From Sabellastarte sp. h YS-2021 (lineage: Eukaryota; Annelida; Polychaeta; Sabellida; Sabellidae), in the NCBI GenBank assembly GCA_964017235.1, contig OZ024938.1:48892332-48956331 (forward strand): a stretch of DNA of 64,000 nt, in the 5' to 3' direction. The notes beneath the pieces were generated by a model, which worked only from the letters and a program-made list of their open reading frames with translations, ran no database searches and was not told the DNA's origin. A program made the position numbers and the translations under genes. How positions within the stretch are numbered: position 1 is the stretch's first letter; each line of letters opens with the position of its first letter. Positions 25,705-34,100 of this stretch are shown in pieces.

Positions 25705-26077
25705 CAGGGGCCAGTTTCACAAAACCTCCTTAAAATAAAGGTCATCTTAAATTTAAGGATTTCCTTGAATTTCTCCCTCCTTTAAAAGTTCTCAGTTTCA
25801 CAAAGACTCCTTCTTTGAAGAAAACCTTAAAAATTCCCTTAAATTTTAAGGAAGCTAAGGACCTACCTTAAATTGAAGGAATTGTCCTTCAAGGAATGTT
25901 AATAACTTTAATGAACATTTGCTCCCTACTTAAGTTTCAAGGAAGACCTTTGGTAAGGAGAATTAAAGGAGGCTTTGTGAAACTGAATTTTAAGGTGGCA
26001 TTCCCAAAGGAATATAAATGACCTTAATTAACTAAAGGAGGTCCTTTCCAAAGGAGGCTTTGTGAAACCGGCCCCTG
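25705..26077. mobile_element. Palindromic MITE
   Basis: The ends CAGGGGCCAGTTTCACAAA and, inward from the right, CAGGGGCCGGTTTCACAAA differ at one base. The interior repeats AAGGAGG and CCTTAAATT in both orientations. It ends 186 bp before the Harbinger element. No clear target duplication. Confidence 0.8.
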
Positions 26078-26332
26078 AAGTCAACCAGAGTACTTCTACT
26101 CCCCTAAACAGAATATCACTCTGTCATAGGTTTACCTATACGGCTAGTGCTGCTACCTATTTGTAGTCTTTGGTGAAAGGTGGCACTTGTGTACAATGCA
26201 CCTTGTCCACAGGTATGAACCGGCTTAAGATTGAACCTGAGAGCTTCTCCTGCCCAATCTAATGTGGGTGTTCCACCACACGACTAAGGCTCCCGATTAA
26301 GGGTTTTGGGGGGTCGGTTTGAAATATTTGCT

Positions 26333-26850
26333 TAGTCCCAGGCTTCCTGTAAGGATTGGTTGTGGTCGGTTGAGGCCGTGTGAAAAATCAAACATGTTTG
26401 ATATTTCACACGACTACAACCGATTCCTATTTCCCGCCGTCAACAAAATGTCCAGTCCCAGGCGTCCTCAGGCCTCCTCAGACCCAAATTTACAGAGTCG
26501 GTTGTTGTCCCAGGCGTCCTGCGACCCTTAGTCCCAGACCTCCGTAGCTTAGTCCCAGGCGGCCGGTTCTTAATCCCAGACTCAAATATGATGCGTATGA
26601 ATTTCATGCGTCTGAAAGTGAGTCGGTTTCATTAGTCCCCGGAAGCCTCAGACCATCTGCGGTGTCCTGCGACCCAAAAATCAAGGTCTGGGACTAAGAA
26701 CCGACTAAGGGTAACCGACCCTAACCGATCCAAACCGGCCTCCCCAGGACGCCTGGGACCACGCATTTTCAGTCTGCGGCGTCCTGAGGACGCCCCAGGC
26801 GGCCTGGGACTAACAACCGATTAAGAACCGACTGTTTTCCGCGCGTTGGA
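26333..26850. repeat. GC-rich subterminal repeat array, left end of Harbinger
   Basis: Variants of TCCCAGGCGTCCT, AGGCCTCC and GTCGGTT are repeated in both orientations through this stretch. The same motif set recurs at the right end. Such arrays are typical binding platforms of the element's own DNA-binding protein. A perfect palindrome, ATCAAACATGTTTGAT, lies in the left array. Confidence 0.75.
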
Positions 26851-26882
26851 AATTAAAACGAGGCAATGAGCAGGTCTGGGAC

Positions 26883-26890
26883 TATATAAG
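26883..26890 (+). promoter_or_regulatory. TATA box of the Harbinger MADF gene
   Basis: TATATAAG sits between the GC-rich subterminal array and the ORF start at 27064. Transcription would start near 26915, giving a 5' UTR of about 150 bp. This is inferred from position only. Confidence 0.55.
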
Positions 26891-27063
26891 CGACCGCGCA
26901 CACTTTGTCATTGTTACTGACTGTTTGGCTACTGAGAGACGTGTGTCACTGATTTGTAGGGGTTTTCAATTTTTATTTTACATTTTATATACTTGAGCTT
27001 AAGGCAAATTTCACAGTTAGGAGACACATTTTACTATTTTTTTATTATTTTGTCGACTGGATC

Positions 27064-28287
27064 ATGAGAAAAGAGAAAGGAAGGAAGAGAGGAAGGAAAA
27101 AGATGGATGAGAGGGAGAAGGAAAGTCAAGTAGAGGAGAGGAGTGAAGTTATTACAGAAGAAGGAAGTGAGAGGAGAGAGGAGGAGGAGATTCAGGAAGA
27201 TCCAGCTATTGGGGAAGCTGTGGCAGAAGAAGAAGAGAGGTGTGAGGAAGATCCGGAGTGCCATTCTTCAGCCAAGAGAGCCAGGGTGTGTGCCACTTTT
27301 ACAGACAGTGATGAAGTTTCCATTGTAGAATTCGTCAAGCTGCACCCTGAACTGTATGACAAGGAACATTCACGTTTCCACGACAGGAACAGAAGAGAGG
27401 CTCTCTGGGCAGAAATATCTGCAGAACTTAAGCTCCAGCCCTTTGATGTGAGAAGGTGGTTTGAGTCCCAGCGAACCCGTTATGGAAAGCTGTCTAAGCT
27501 CCAATCTGGCCAAGCCCCGAGGGAGATGACCAAGAGACAGTCCTGGGTCTACCAACAGATGGGTTTTCTTAAAACCCACATCAGAAGAAAGGGGGCCAAT
27601 AGAAGTTCAGGTTTTGAGGCCAGTCCAAATACCAGCAAGCAGGACGAATCACGTGGGTCAACTACTGACACAGAACACCTCGAGTCCAGTGTCCTGAGGG
27701 AGAGCAGTCAGTCCATCATTACATCAACACCCGTTTCAACTACAGACTCCAAGATTCTCGAACACTTTGAGCAGATGAGGACACTTATCTCAGGTTTTCT
27801 GCATCAGAAGTCAGACAGGCAGCCCTTCTTTGACTACGTGGCATCAGAGGCCGAAAAGATGACTCAAGAAGAATTTGAAGAATTAAAGGGCAAGATATTC
27901 AGAGATATCGAAAATATTAAGAGTAACCGCAGACGTCAGCCATTGCCCAGAAGATCAGCCACTGTTACCACGGAGTCCCAGAGGGTCGGCCTACTGCCAA
28001 CAACCACTCCACAGGCGTCAAGTTCCACTCAAGCAGCAGCTAGCAGCAGTTTTGTGTACTATACACCAAGCCCCATTGGCTTCAGCAACCCTACATCTGT
28101 CCTAACTGTACAGGACGAAGGGAGCAGACACAATCTGAGTGGAATCTTAAGCCAGCTACCAGATCTGACATCAACACAGATCGTCGAGCAGCCTCAGCAG
28201 CAGCAGCAGCAGCAACAACCGCAGCAGCAGCTCTTTACTATCACCACTTCAGCACCGCCTCAACAGCAGCAGCAGCCTCCTCAGTAG
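27064..28287 (+). CDS. Harbinger accessory protein with MADF and BESS-like domains
   Basis: This is a single-exon ORF of 407 residues. Residues 1-63 are highly charged: a basic KR-rich start (probable nuclear signal), then an acidic stretch. Residues 86-173 form a MADF (Myb/SANT-like) DNA-binding domain: a FVKLHPELYDK start, the central ALWAEIS tryptophan, and a second helix with VRRWFESQRTRYGK. Residues 253-287 (PFFDYV to DIENIKS) resemble a BESS protein-interaction motif. The C-terminus is Ser/Thr-rich and ends in glutamine runs coded by CAG. In known Harbinger elements a Myb-like partner binds the ends and brings the transposase into the nucleus; the same role is inferred here. A TATA-like box lies 174 bp upstream of the start. 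Because the element is intact, this is unlikely to be a host gene. Confidence 0.85.
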   Translation: MRKEKGRKRGRKKMDEREKESQVEERSEVITEEGSERREEEEIQEDPAIGEAVAEEEERCEEDPECHSSAKRARVCATFTDSDEVSIVEFVKLHPELYDKEHSRFHDRNRREALWAEISAELKLQPFDVRRWFESQRTRYGKLSKLQSGQAPREMTKRQSWVYQQMGFLKTHIRRKGANRSSGFEASPNTSKQDESRGSTTDTEHLESSVLRESSQSIITSTPVSTTDSKILEHFEQMRTLISGFLHQKSDRQPFFDYVASEAEKMTQEEFEELKGKIFRDIENIKSNRRRQPLPRRSATVTTESQRVGLLPTTTPQASSSTQAAASSSFVYYTPSPIGFSNPTSVLTVQDEGSRHNLSGILSQLPDLTSTQIVEQPQQQQQQQQPQQQLFTITTSAPPQQQQQPPQ

Positions 28288-28649
28288 CCATCCAGTCAGG
28301 GCGGGTCTTTGACCTGCCAGGCCCTTTTCAGGGCCACCAAATCTTCCAAAAACAATTATTCAGCTACGTGTTCTTCCAATTCCCCTCCCAAAACAAAAAA
28401 GTTCAGTACAAATACTTATCACAAGAAAAAAAAAAATTAAAGTCCAACACTTACACCACCCCAAACATGAAACAAATAACCCATGGTACTACACATAACC
28501 AAAAAGGCCACATAAAAAAAATATTAAAAGTAACTCCCAATATGGCCATTAATCAGCCCATTTTTAGATTAAAATCCATGGGATAGTTTAAAATCTGTAA
28601 TTGAAAAGTCCAACACTTGCACCTTCCCTAGAGTTAAAAGGCATAATTA

Positions 28650-28800
28650 CATACTTACCAACCCACAAACAGACAAACCCAATACCAAACATAACCCCCA
28701 AATAACAAACCCAGTACCAAACCTAATACCCAACTACCCCAAAAAAACCCAACCCCAGTAACCACCAACCAACAAACACCCAAACCCAAAAGTAAATAGA
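28650..28800 (-). repeat. Degenerate inverted copy of the 43-bp unit
   Basis: The A/C-rich stretch contains, on the minus strand, GTTATGTTTGGTATTGGG followed by GTTTGTCTGTTTGTGGGTTG, close to the 43-bp minisatellite unit found 400 bp away on the plus strand. It is G-poor on the plus strand. It is in inverted orientation relative to the main array. Confidence 0.6.
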
Positions 28801-29099
28801 ACCCATGCCAACGAACTGACAAACTATTTAGCAAACACAATCCCCCATTATTGAAAGCAAAACTAGTTCCATGGTTATATTTTCCAAATTTTTGTGATTA
28901 GAAATGAATATTTAAAATTGAATATTTCCATAAAAAAATTTCTGCTACAAATAAGTTTCCCAGCCATGAAAAAAGAAAAATGTTTAAATTATGATGTGGA
29001 TTTGAAAATATATAAAATAATTATTCAATTTAGGATATTATGTGTCACTTTGTGTTTCGCTTTTGTTTAACAGTGGGTTTGTCTGTTTGTTGGGTGAGT

Positions 29100-29640
29100 A
29101 AGTTGTGTTTGTCTGTTTGTCTGTCTGAACAAGTTATGTTTGGCATGGGGTTTGTCTGTTTGTCCGTCTCGACAAGTTATGTTTGGCATGGGGTTTGTCT
29201 GTTTGTCCGTCTCGACAAGTTATGTTTGGCATGGGGTTTGTCTGTTTGTCCGTCTCGACAAGTTATGTTTGGCATGGGGTTTGTCTGTTTGTCCGTCTCG
29301 ACAAGTTATGTTTGGCATGGGGTTTGTCTGTTTGTCCGTCTCGACAGGTTATGTTTGGCATGGGGTTTGTCTGTTTGTCCGTCTCAACAAGTTATGTTTG
29401 GCATGGGGTTTGTCTGTTTGTCCGTCTCGACAAGTTATGTTTGGCATGGGGTTTGTCTGTTTGTCCGTCTCGACAAGTTATGTTTGGCATGGGGTTTGTC
29501 TGTTTGTCCGTCTCGACAGGTTATGTTTGGCATGGGGTTTGTCTGTTTGTCCGTCTCAACAAGTTATGTTTGGCATGGGGTTTGTCTGTTTGTCCGTCTC
29601 AACAAGTTATGCTTGGCATGGGATTTGTCTGTTTGTCCAC
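29100..29640 (+). repeat. 43-bp minisatellite, 12 copies, inside Harbinger
   Basis: The segment TATGTTTGGCAT recurs every 43 bp from 29135 to 29608. The unit has no stop codon in any plus-strand frame, and 43 is not a multiple of 3. As a result three long overlapping ORFs (up to 202 codons) appear here; they are artefacts of the repeat and not genes. Single-base variants (GACAAG, GACAGG, CAACAAG) follow a four-unit order that is itself duplicated, implying a 172-bp block duplication. Confidence 0.95.
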
Positions 29641-29730
29641 ATAGCTGATTAATTGTTTTTGGAATATTTGGTAGTCCTGAAAAGGACTGTTATAGTTAGT
29701 CCTGAAAAGGACTGTTTACTGCAACAGGAC

Positions 29731-31038
29731 TTATATTCTGCCATCTTGCCAGGCCACTGCTCCCTCATTATTGAAGTAGTCCTTCAGGTAATCCCTCTGT
29801 CTTTTGGCCTCTCTAGCAGGGTTTCTGTCTTGGCCACCACCAGCAGCACCACCAATCAATCCACAATCACCAGGCACATCATCATCATCATCATCCCCCC
29901 CAGGCTGCTGACCAGCAGGTTGACCTTGATACTGGCTTCTGAGTATATTGTGCAGAACCACACAGGTCATGACCACTTCTCTAACTGTTTCTGGGGGTAG
30001 TTCAATGGTGGTCCTCATGACTCTAAATCTTGACACAAGGATGCCAAAAGCGTTCTCCACAACTCTCCTGCCCCTTGATATTCTGTAGTTGGCAATCCTT
30101 TCCTCCCTTGTTAACAGCCTTCTGCTATAGGGTTTCATGAGCCAGGTCTTCAGGGCAAAGGCATCATCTGCCAAAATGAAGTAGGGGACATCTCTACCAC
30201 CCTGTGTTATAGGAGCTGGGTCAGGGAAGCCTATCCTGCCATCTTCAATCCTCCTCTTCAGCTGAGAGGCATTAAATATCTGGGCATCTGAGCAAGACCC
30301 TTCTGTACCCACATCCACCCATCTGAATTTGTACTGCCCATCTACCAAGGCCAACATGACAATGGAAAAGAACCCCTTGTAGTTGTGGTAGAGGGCTCCA
30401 GAGTTCTTGGGTTTCTTCAGGGCCACATGCTTTCCATCCAGGGCTCCCAGGGCATGTGGAACATTCCACCTGATCCTGAATTCCCTTTCCAGTTCTTTCC
30501 ACTCATCTGGAGTAGTAGGACATTTGAGGTACTCTCTGGTGAACTCATCCTGGATGGCCCTGCAGACCTCTGGTAGAAACTTGGAAATGGTGGATCTGCC
30601 AACCCTGAACTGACAGGATAATGATGTGTATGACTCTCCAGTGGCCAGATATCTGATGGTGAGGGCTAACTTCTCCCCAACACTGATAGGAGCTCTGTAG
30701 TTGGTGGCCTGCCTGGCTAGACGTGGTTCCAGTCTGGTCTTCATCATTTCAAAGAATTCTGGGGTCATCCTCATGTAGTTGGTGAATCCTGGAATGTCTG
30801 TGGCATACAGATCAGCCATAATGTTGTGGTAGGCCCCCCTCTCCTCTCTCTGCAGTAGCCATGGCCTGACCCACATGTTGTGCCTTCTTCTAGGTCTCTG
30901 TATGGGTGCTGGTGGTGCTGGTGGTGGTGGTTGCTGTGCTTGACGTAAAAAATGGAAATACATGATTATTTGTAACTGAATAAAAACCAAAAAAGCCCTA
31001 AGTTGTTGTTGAATCTGTCTTCCATTAAAAGGTGGCAT
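29731..31038 (-). CDS. Harbinger transposase (HARBI1-type DDE nuclease)
   Basis: This is a single-exon ORF of 435 residues. A helix-turn-helix-like segment (GRSTISKFLPEVCRAI) is at 147-162. The DDE_Tnp_4 nuclease spans about 196-365. Likely catalytic residues are D201 in GALDGKHVALKK, D251 in SCSDAQIF and E329 in RRVVENAFG; the ADDAF motif near 290-294 is also typical. The C-terminal tail is acidic (a run of Asp at about 380-386), then basic. No stop or frameshift interrupts the domain, so it could be active. The first 30 residues are atypically hydrophobic for the family, and an internal start or a small intron near there is possible. It is convergent with the MADF gene. A TATA run lies about 46 bp upstream. 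Confidence 0.92.
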   Translation of the reverse strand: MPPFNGRQIQQQLRAFLVFIQLQIIMYFHFLRQAQQPPPPAPPAPIQRPRRRHNMWVRPWLLQREERGAYHNIMADLYATDIPGFTNYMRMTPEFFEMMKTRLEPRLARQATNYRAPISVGEKLALTIRYLATGESYTSLSCQFRVGRSTISKFLPEVCRAIQDEFTREYLKCPTTPDEWKELEREFRIRWNVPHALGALDGKHVALKKPKNSGALYHNYKGFFSIVMLALVDGQYKFRWVDVGTEGSCSDAQIFNASQLKRRIEDGRIGFPDPAPITQGGRDVPYFILADDAFALKTWLMKPYSRRLLTREERIANYRISRGRRVVENAFGILVSRFRVMRTTIELPPETVREVVMTCVVLHNILRSQYQGQPAGQQPGGDDDDDDVPGDCGLIGGAAGGGQDRNPAREAKRQRDYLKDYFNNEGAVAWQDGRI

Positions 31039-31083
31039 CCTGGTGTGTTCCTAGAAAAGCAATGATGATTAGATCGCAAATGT

Positions 31084-31095
31084 TATATATATATA
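31084..31095 (-). promoter_or_regulatory. TATA-like run upstream of the Harbinger transposase
   Basis: The alternating TA run is 46-57 bp upstream of the transposase start codon on the minus strand. It would imply a very short leader. It could equally be low-complexity sequence. Confidence 0.35.
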
Positions 31096-31129
31096 CCCAG
31101 AAAATCCAGCAACTTTGCAAAACAATAAT

Positions 31130-31480
31130 CGGGGATCGTGGTCTGGGGAGGCCTGAGGAGGCCTGAGGACGCCTGAGGACGCCGGTAGTTAATCGTGTGT
31201 TAGTCGGCTCTTAGTCCCAGGAGGCCTGAGGCGTCCTGGGACCCAGTCGGTTTGTGTCAGACAGGATCGTGGTTGAAACCGACCCGAAAACTGGCTTAGT
31301 CGGTTCTTAGTCCCAGACCAGTCGGGGACTGTCTGCGGCCGCCTGAGGCGTCCTGAGGTGTCCTGAGGCGTCCTGGGGACGATCTGTTCTTAATCCCAGA
31401 CTTCAGTACCGACCCAGTATTCCCGCCCATTTTTGTCTTTTTTCAACCGACTGTGCACAATTAAGGGTCGCCGACAGGAT
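31130..31480. repeat. GC-rich subterminal repeat array, right end of Harbinger
   Basis: Repeated GCCTGAGGACGCC, GAGGCGTCCTG and TTAGTCCCAG motifs mirror those of the left end. Pronounced CpG content contrasts with the AT-rich flank. Confidence 0.75.
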
Positions 31481-31779
31481 CGGGGCTTAATCTTTTGGTG
31501 GAACAGGGGCATAAAGGCTTGTAAACATTGTATATATAATATGAGGCAAGACGATCACATCGAATGATATAATTGCCTGTACTGATTCCTTGCCAGATCA
31601 GATCCGTAGGCATATACTATAACTACAGTTCAAATTAACAGAACCTCCTTATTTCTCATCTGACTTAATCTGTGGACGTCTTTGACTCCCATAAGTGGCA
31701 ATGTAGAGGGCCTGCATCCACTCCTGGCTGTTGAATGGGATGTACAACAACAAAGCTGGGCTCTGGGCCATCTGGGATT

Positions 31780-32060
31780 TACATCATAACCACTTTGCAA
31801 CAGAGATAACCTCGCAACAATAGAAGTATATACTTAAAAATAAAAAGGCTAGGAAACACACTCTCCTCCCACCTCTGGGGAAGGCTTTTGAAACCCTGAA
31901 CAGGACCTTATGTAGGAAAGTTGGTAATTGCTTATTGATGCCTGGCAATTTACAGTGCAGTGTCTTGACCAACTAGTACATTCTGCCCTTAAAACGACTG
32001 GTCTTGATATAACACATACAATTTGTTGGAAGAGATGATAAACTTAAATAAATTAAATCA
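31780..32060 (+). mobile_element. Degenerate family A SINE
   Basis: CTCCCACCTCTGGGG, GGAAAGTTGGTAATTGCTTA and CTGGTCTTGATATAAC match the family body at lower identity, ending TTAAATAAATTAAAT. It is an old copy. Confidence 0.55.
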
Positions 32061-32534
32061 AATTAAAAGGACTAGCTTGTTAATATTACGCCAAATGCTT
32101 GGCCAACAAGTATATGTGATTTTATAACCAAAACAAATGTTCAAAGCGTCAACTCGAGAATGACTGTCACAACATTAAAAAAATGTTGAAAGAAGCCCAC
32201 TTAGATTGCTTTTCATGCACAAAAGATCTGCATACCTTAGGGTTAAGGAGAACTGTCTTTTTATGGTAAGGCCTGAATGTTTGGATGAAGCTATAAAAAT
32301 TCCATTGAATAATGATAGTATCTAGTACCTTATAAAAAGTGTTAGTTTGGGGTTCATACCAGTGTTACAGTACCGGTTAGCATTATAGTGTTTATTTAAA
32401 ACTTCAAATAAGAATGAAACACTTGGATTTGATTCCTCCACATATGTTTCACTATTCCCTTGATCTACACTGTAATTATTTGTCTCCTCATACAATGTAG
32501 TGAAAATAGAGTTAATCTTCTTCATTAAACTTCC

Positions 32535-32772
32535 CTGGGGCCACGGTGGCAGAGTGGTAACACTCGCCTCCCACCTCTGAGGCCGGAGATCGGTTCCCGG
32601 CATGGCCTCAAGTGGGAAAGCTGGTAGTTGCTTGAGGTTGGTCGGCAGTTTACACTACAGAGCCTTGACGAACTGTATGTACTGGTTTCCTCTGCCCTTC
32701 CAACTACCCGTCATGATATGACTGTACAGTGTTGAAAGCGATGTAAAACCCCAAATAAATAAATAAATAATT
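32535..32772 (+). mobile_element. tRNA-derived SINE, family A
   Basis: GTGGCAGAGTGGTAACACTC (box A region) is followed by CGGTTCCCGGC (box B region), the common body, and a tail of (AAAT)n. It is the best-preserved head of the family in this window. Confidence 0.88.
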
Positions 32773-32999
32773 AAGTAGTTAAACTCCCCAAGTGGTGATG
32801 ATATAAATGGTTAAGCTAACACTGTTCTAACACTAATTCTTTAATAAGCTGAGGTCATATTATGACGGGGCCAGAGTGCACCGCAGCTATAGGCATGAGA
32901 TGGGTTCAAACCCAAAACCAGACAGGTAAGAGGGAAAATAATTAGATGCAAATTACCTCTCACAATGAGGCTTTGTTTTTAGGTACACTCATTTATTTT

Positions 33000-33120
33000 G
33001 TTTATATGTTTGTTTATCCGTCTGTGTTCATGATTATGTGGGTGGGGGCCTAACCAAAGGGAGAAGAAGTGATTAAGTTTTGTGAAAGACCCGATTCATA
33101 CTCCCAATGCAAACAAATAA
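33000..33120 (-). repeat. Dispersed repeat family D, inverted, partial
   Basis: The minus strand contains TCTTTCACAAAACTTAATCA and CCCTTTGGTTAGGCCCCCAC. It is partial and next to the C23/A18 homopolymer. Confidence 0.5.
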
Positions 33121-33207
33121 CATCTCCCCAAAAAACAAAATAATAAATAAAAATCCCGAATTTCCAACAGCCCCATTTTGAAAGACTGGGGTTTGTGGTT
33201 GAAATTG

Positions 33208-33209
33208 CC

Positions 33210-33240
<31 letters not shown>

Positions 33241-33248
33241 AAAAAAAA
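33208..33248 (+). repeat. C23 followed by A18 homopolymer
   Basis: 23 C directly followed by 18 A. Lengths may be affected by sequencing. A C11 run also occurs at 19246-19256. Confidence 0.9.
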
Positions 33249-33899
33249 GAAGTATTAGGGTGAAATTGCAATATCAGGGTGGTCGTCTGTCCTGGTGGAG
33301 TTCTGTACTCTTTAAGTGCTTTGTTAGAGTATCTGTGAAGGGAGAATCACATCCATCCATTCCAATGGACATCAATTTAAAACATCTGACAGACGCACAG
33401 TAGTATGTCCCAAAACGGTAGAAGATATATGCACATATTTCCAATTTTAAGATGTGATATCGCAGTGTGTTATTCTACAATGCCCACCTACATAAATTTA
33501 CACAATTAAAAGACAAATTGTTAATTTTCATTCGGTTTGGGCAATTTTATGTGAATTTTAAGATAGAAATATACATTGACACAAAGACACAATTATAATT
33601 ATATCTCAAGCAAAGAAATGTCAATGATTGAGCCTTTTATTATGTTTTAAGAGGCAGTAATTAATATCCACTTAAACCTGGCACCCTCTTTACTGACCAC
33701 CAATAAATATTCAGCTTACTAAGCTTTATGTCTGTATTAGTTGTCCTGATTGGCCAAAGACTGAATTTATTGAGTGCTTCAATTTTGTCACATAATGATT
33801 GTGTTTCAGTCCTTTCATGTACTGAATGAAAACACGGTCCATTTTACGGACATTTTATAAAACGACTGAAACCTAATAATACAAGAACACTCAGAGAGA

Positions 33900-34100
33900 G
33901 CAAACCTCCACCAAATCAAGTATAATTTGTTTTTGAAAACGGATCAATCATAAGAAAATGGGTAAATCCGGATCTTTTGTATCCAGGCGGTGATCTGGAT
34001 CTCTCTCAAAATTTAATGGGCTCTAAGTTGGAGCAAGACCCATCTTGTCAGTTTTTGCACGCAGGTCCGACCAGTCGTTTTTGCGTAATCCTACAAACAA
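33900..34100 (+). repeat. Dispersed repeat family D
   Basis: CCTCCACCAAATC, TATCCAGGCGGTGATCTGGA and CTCTCTCAAAATTTAATGGG match the family order. Confidence 0.5.

Larger units (their letters stand above)
26263..31511. mobile_element. PIF/Harbinger DNA transposon, complete, with TAA target duplication
   Basis: The element is 5249 bp. TAA occurs directly outside both ends (26260-26262 and 31512-31514), the usual PIF/Harbinger target duplication. The terminal inverted repeats begin TGTGGGTGTTCCACCA on the left and, reading inward from the right, TGCCCCTGTTCCACCA (12 of 16 identical, the last ten exact); weaker similarity continues inward. Both subterminal regions are GC-rich arrays of short motifs. 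Two long uninterrupted ORFs point towards each other: a MADF/BESS protein and a DDE transposase. Intact ORFs and target duplication suggest a recent and possibly autonomous copy. Composition differs from the AT-rich flanks. Confidence 0.92.

Noticed and set aside
27034-27264. Minus-strand 76-codon ORF
   Set aside because: Antisense shadow of the purine-rich start of the MADF gene.
29040-29652. Three overlapping long plus-strand ORFs (202, 170 and 153 codons)
   Set aside because: All read the same 43-bp repeat in different frames; the unit simply lacks stops. No domain or codon bias.
30272-30613. Several 60-76-codon ORFs opposite or out of frame with the transposase
   Set aside because: Shadows of the transposase gene in other frames.
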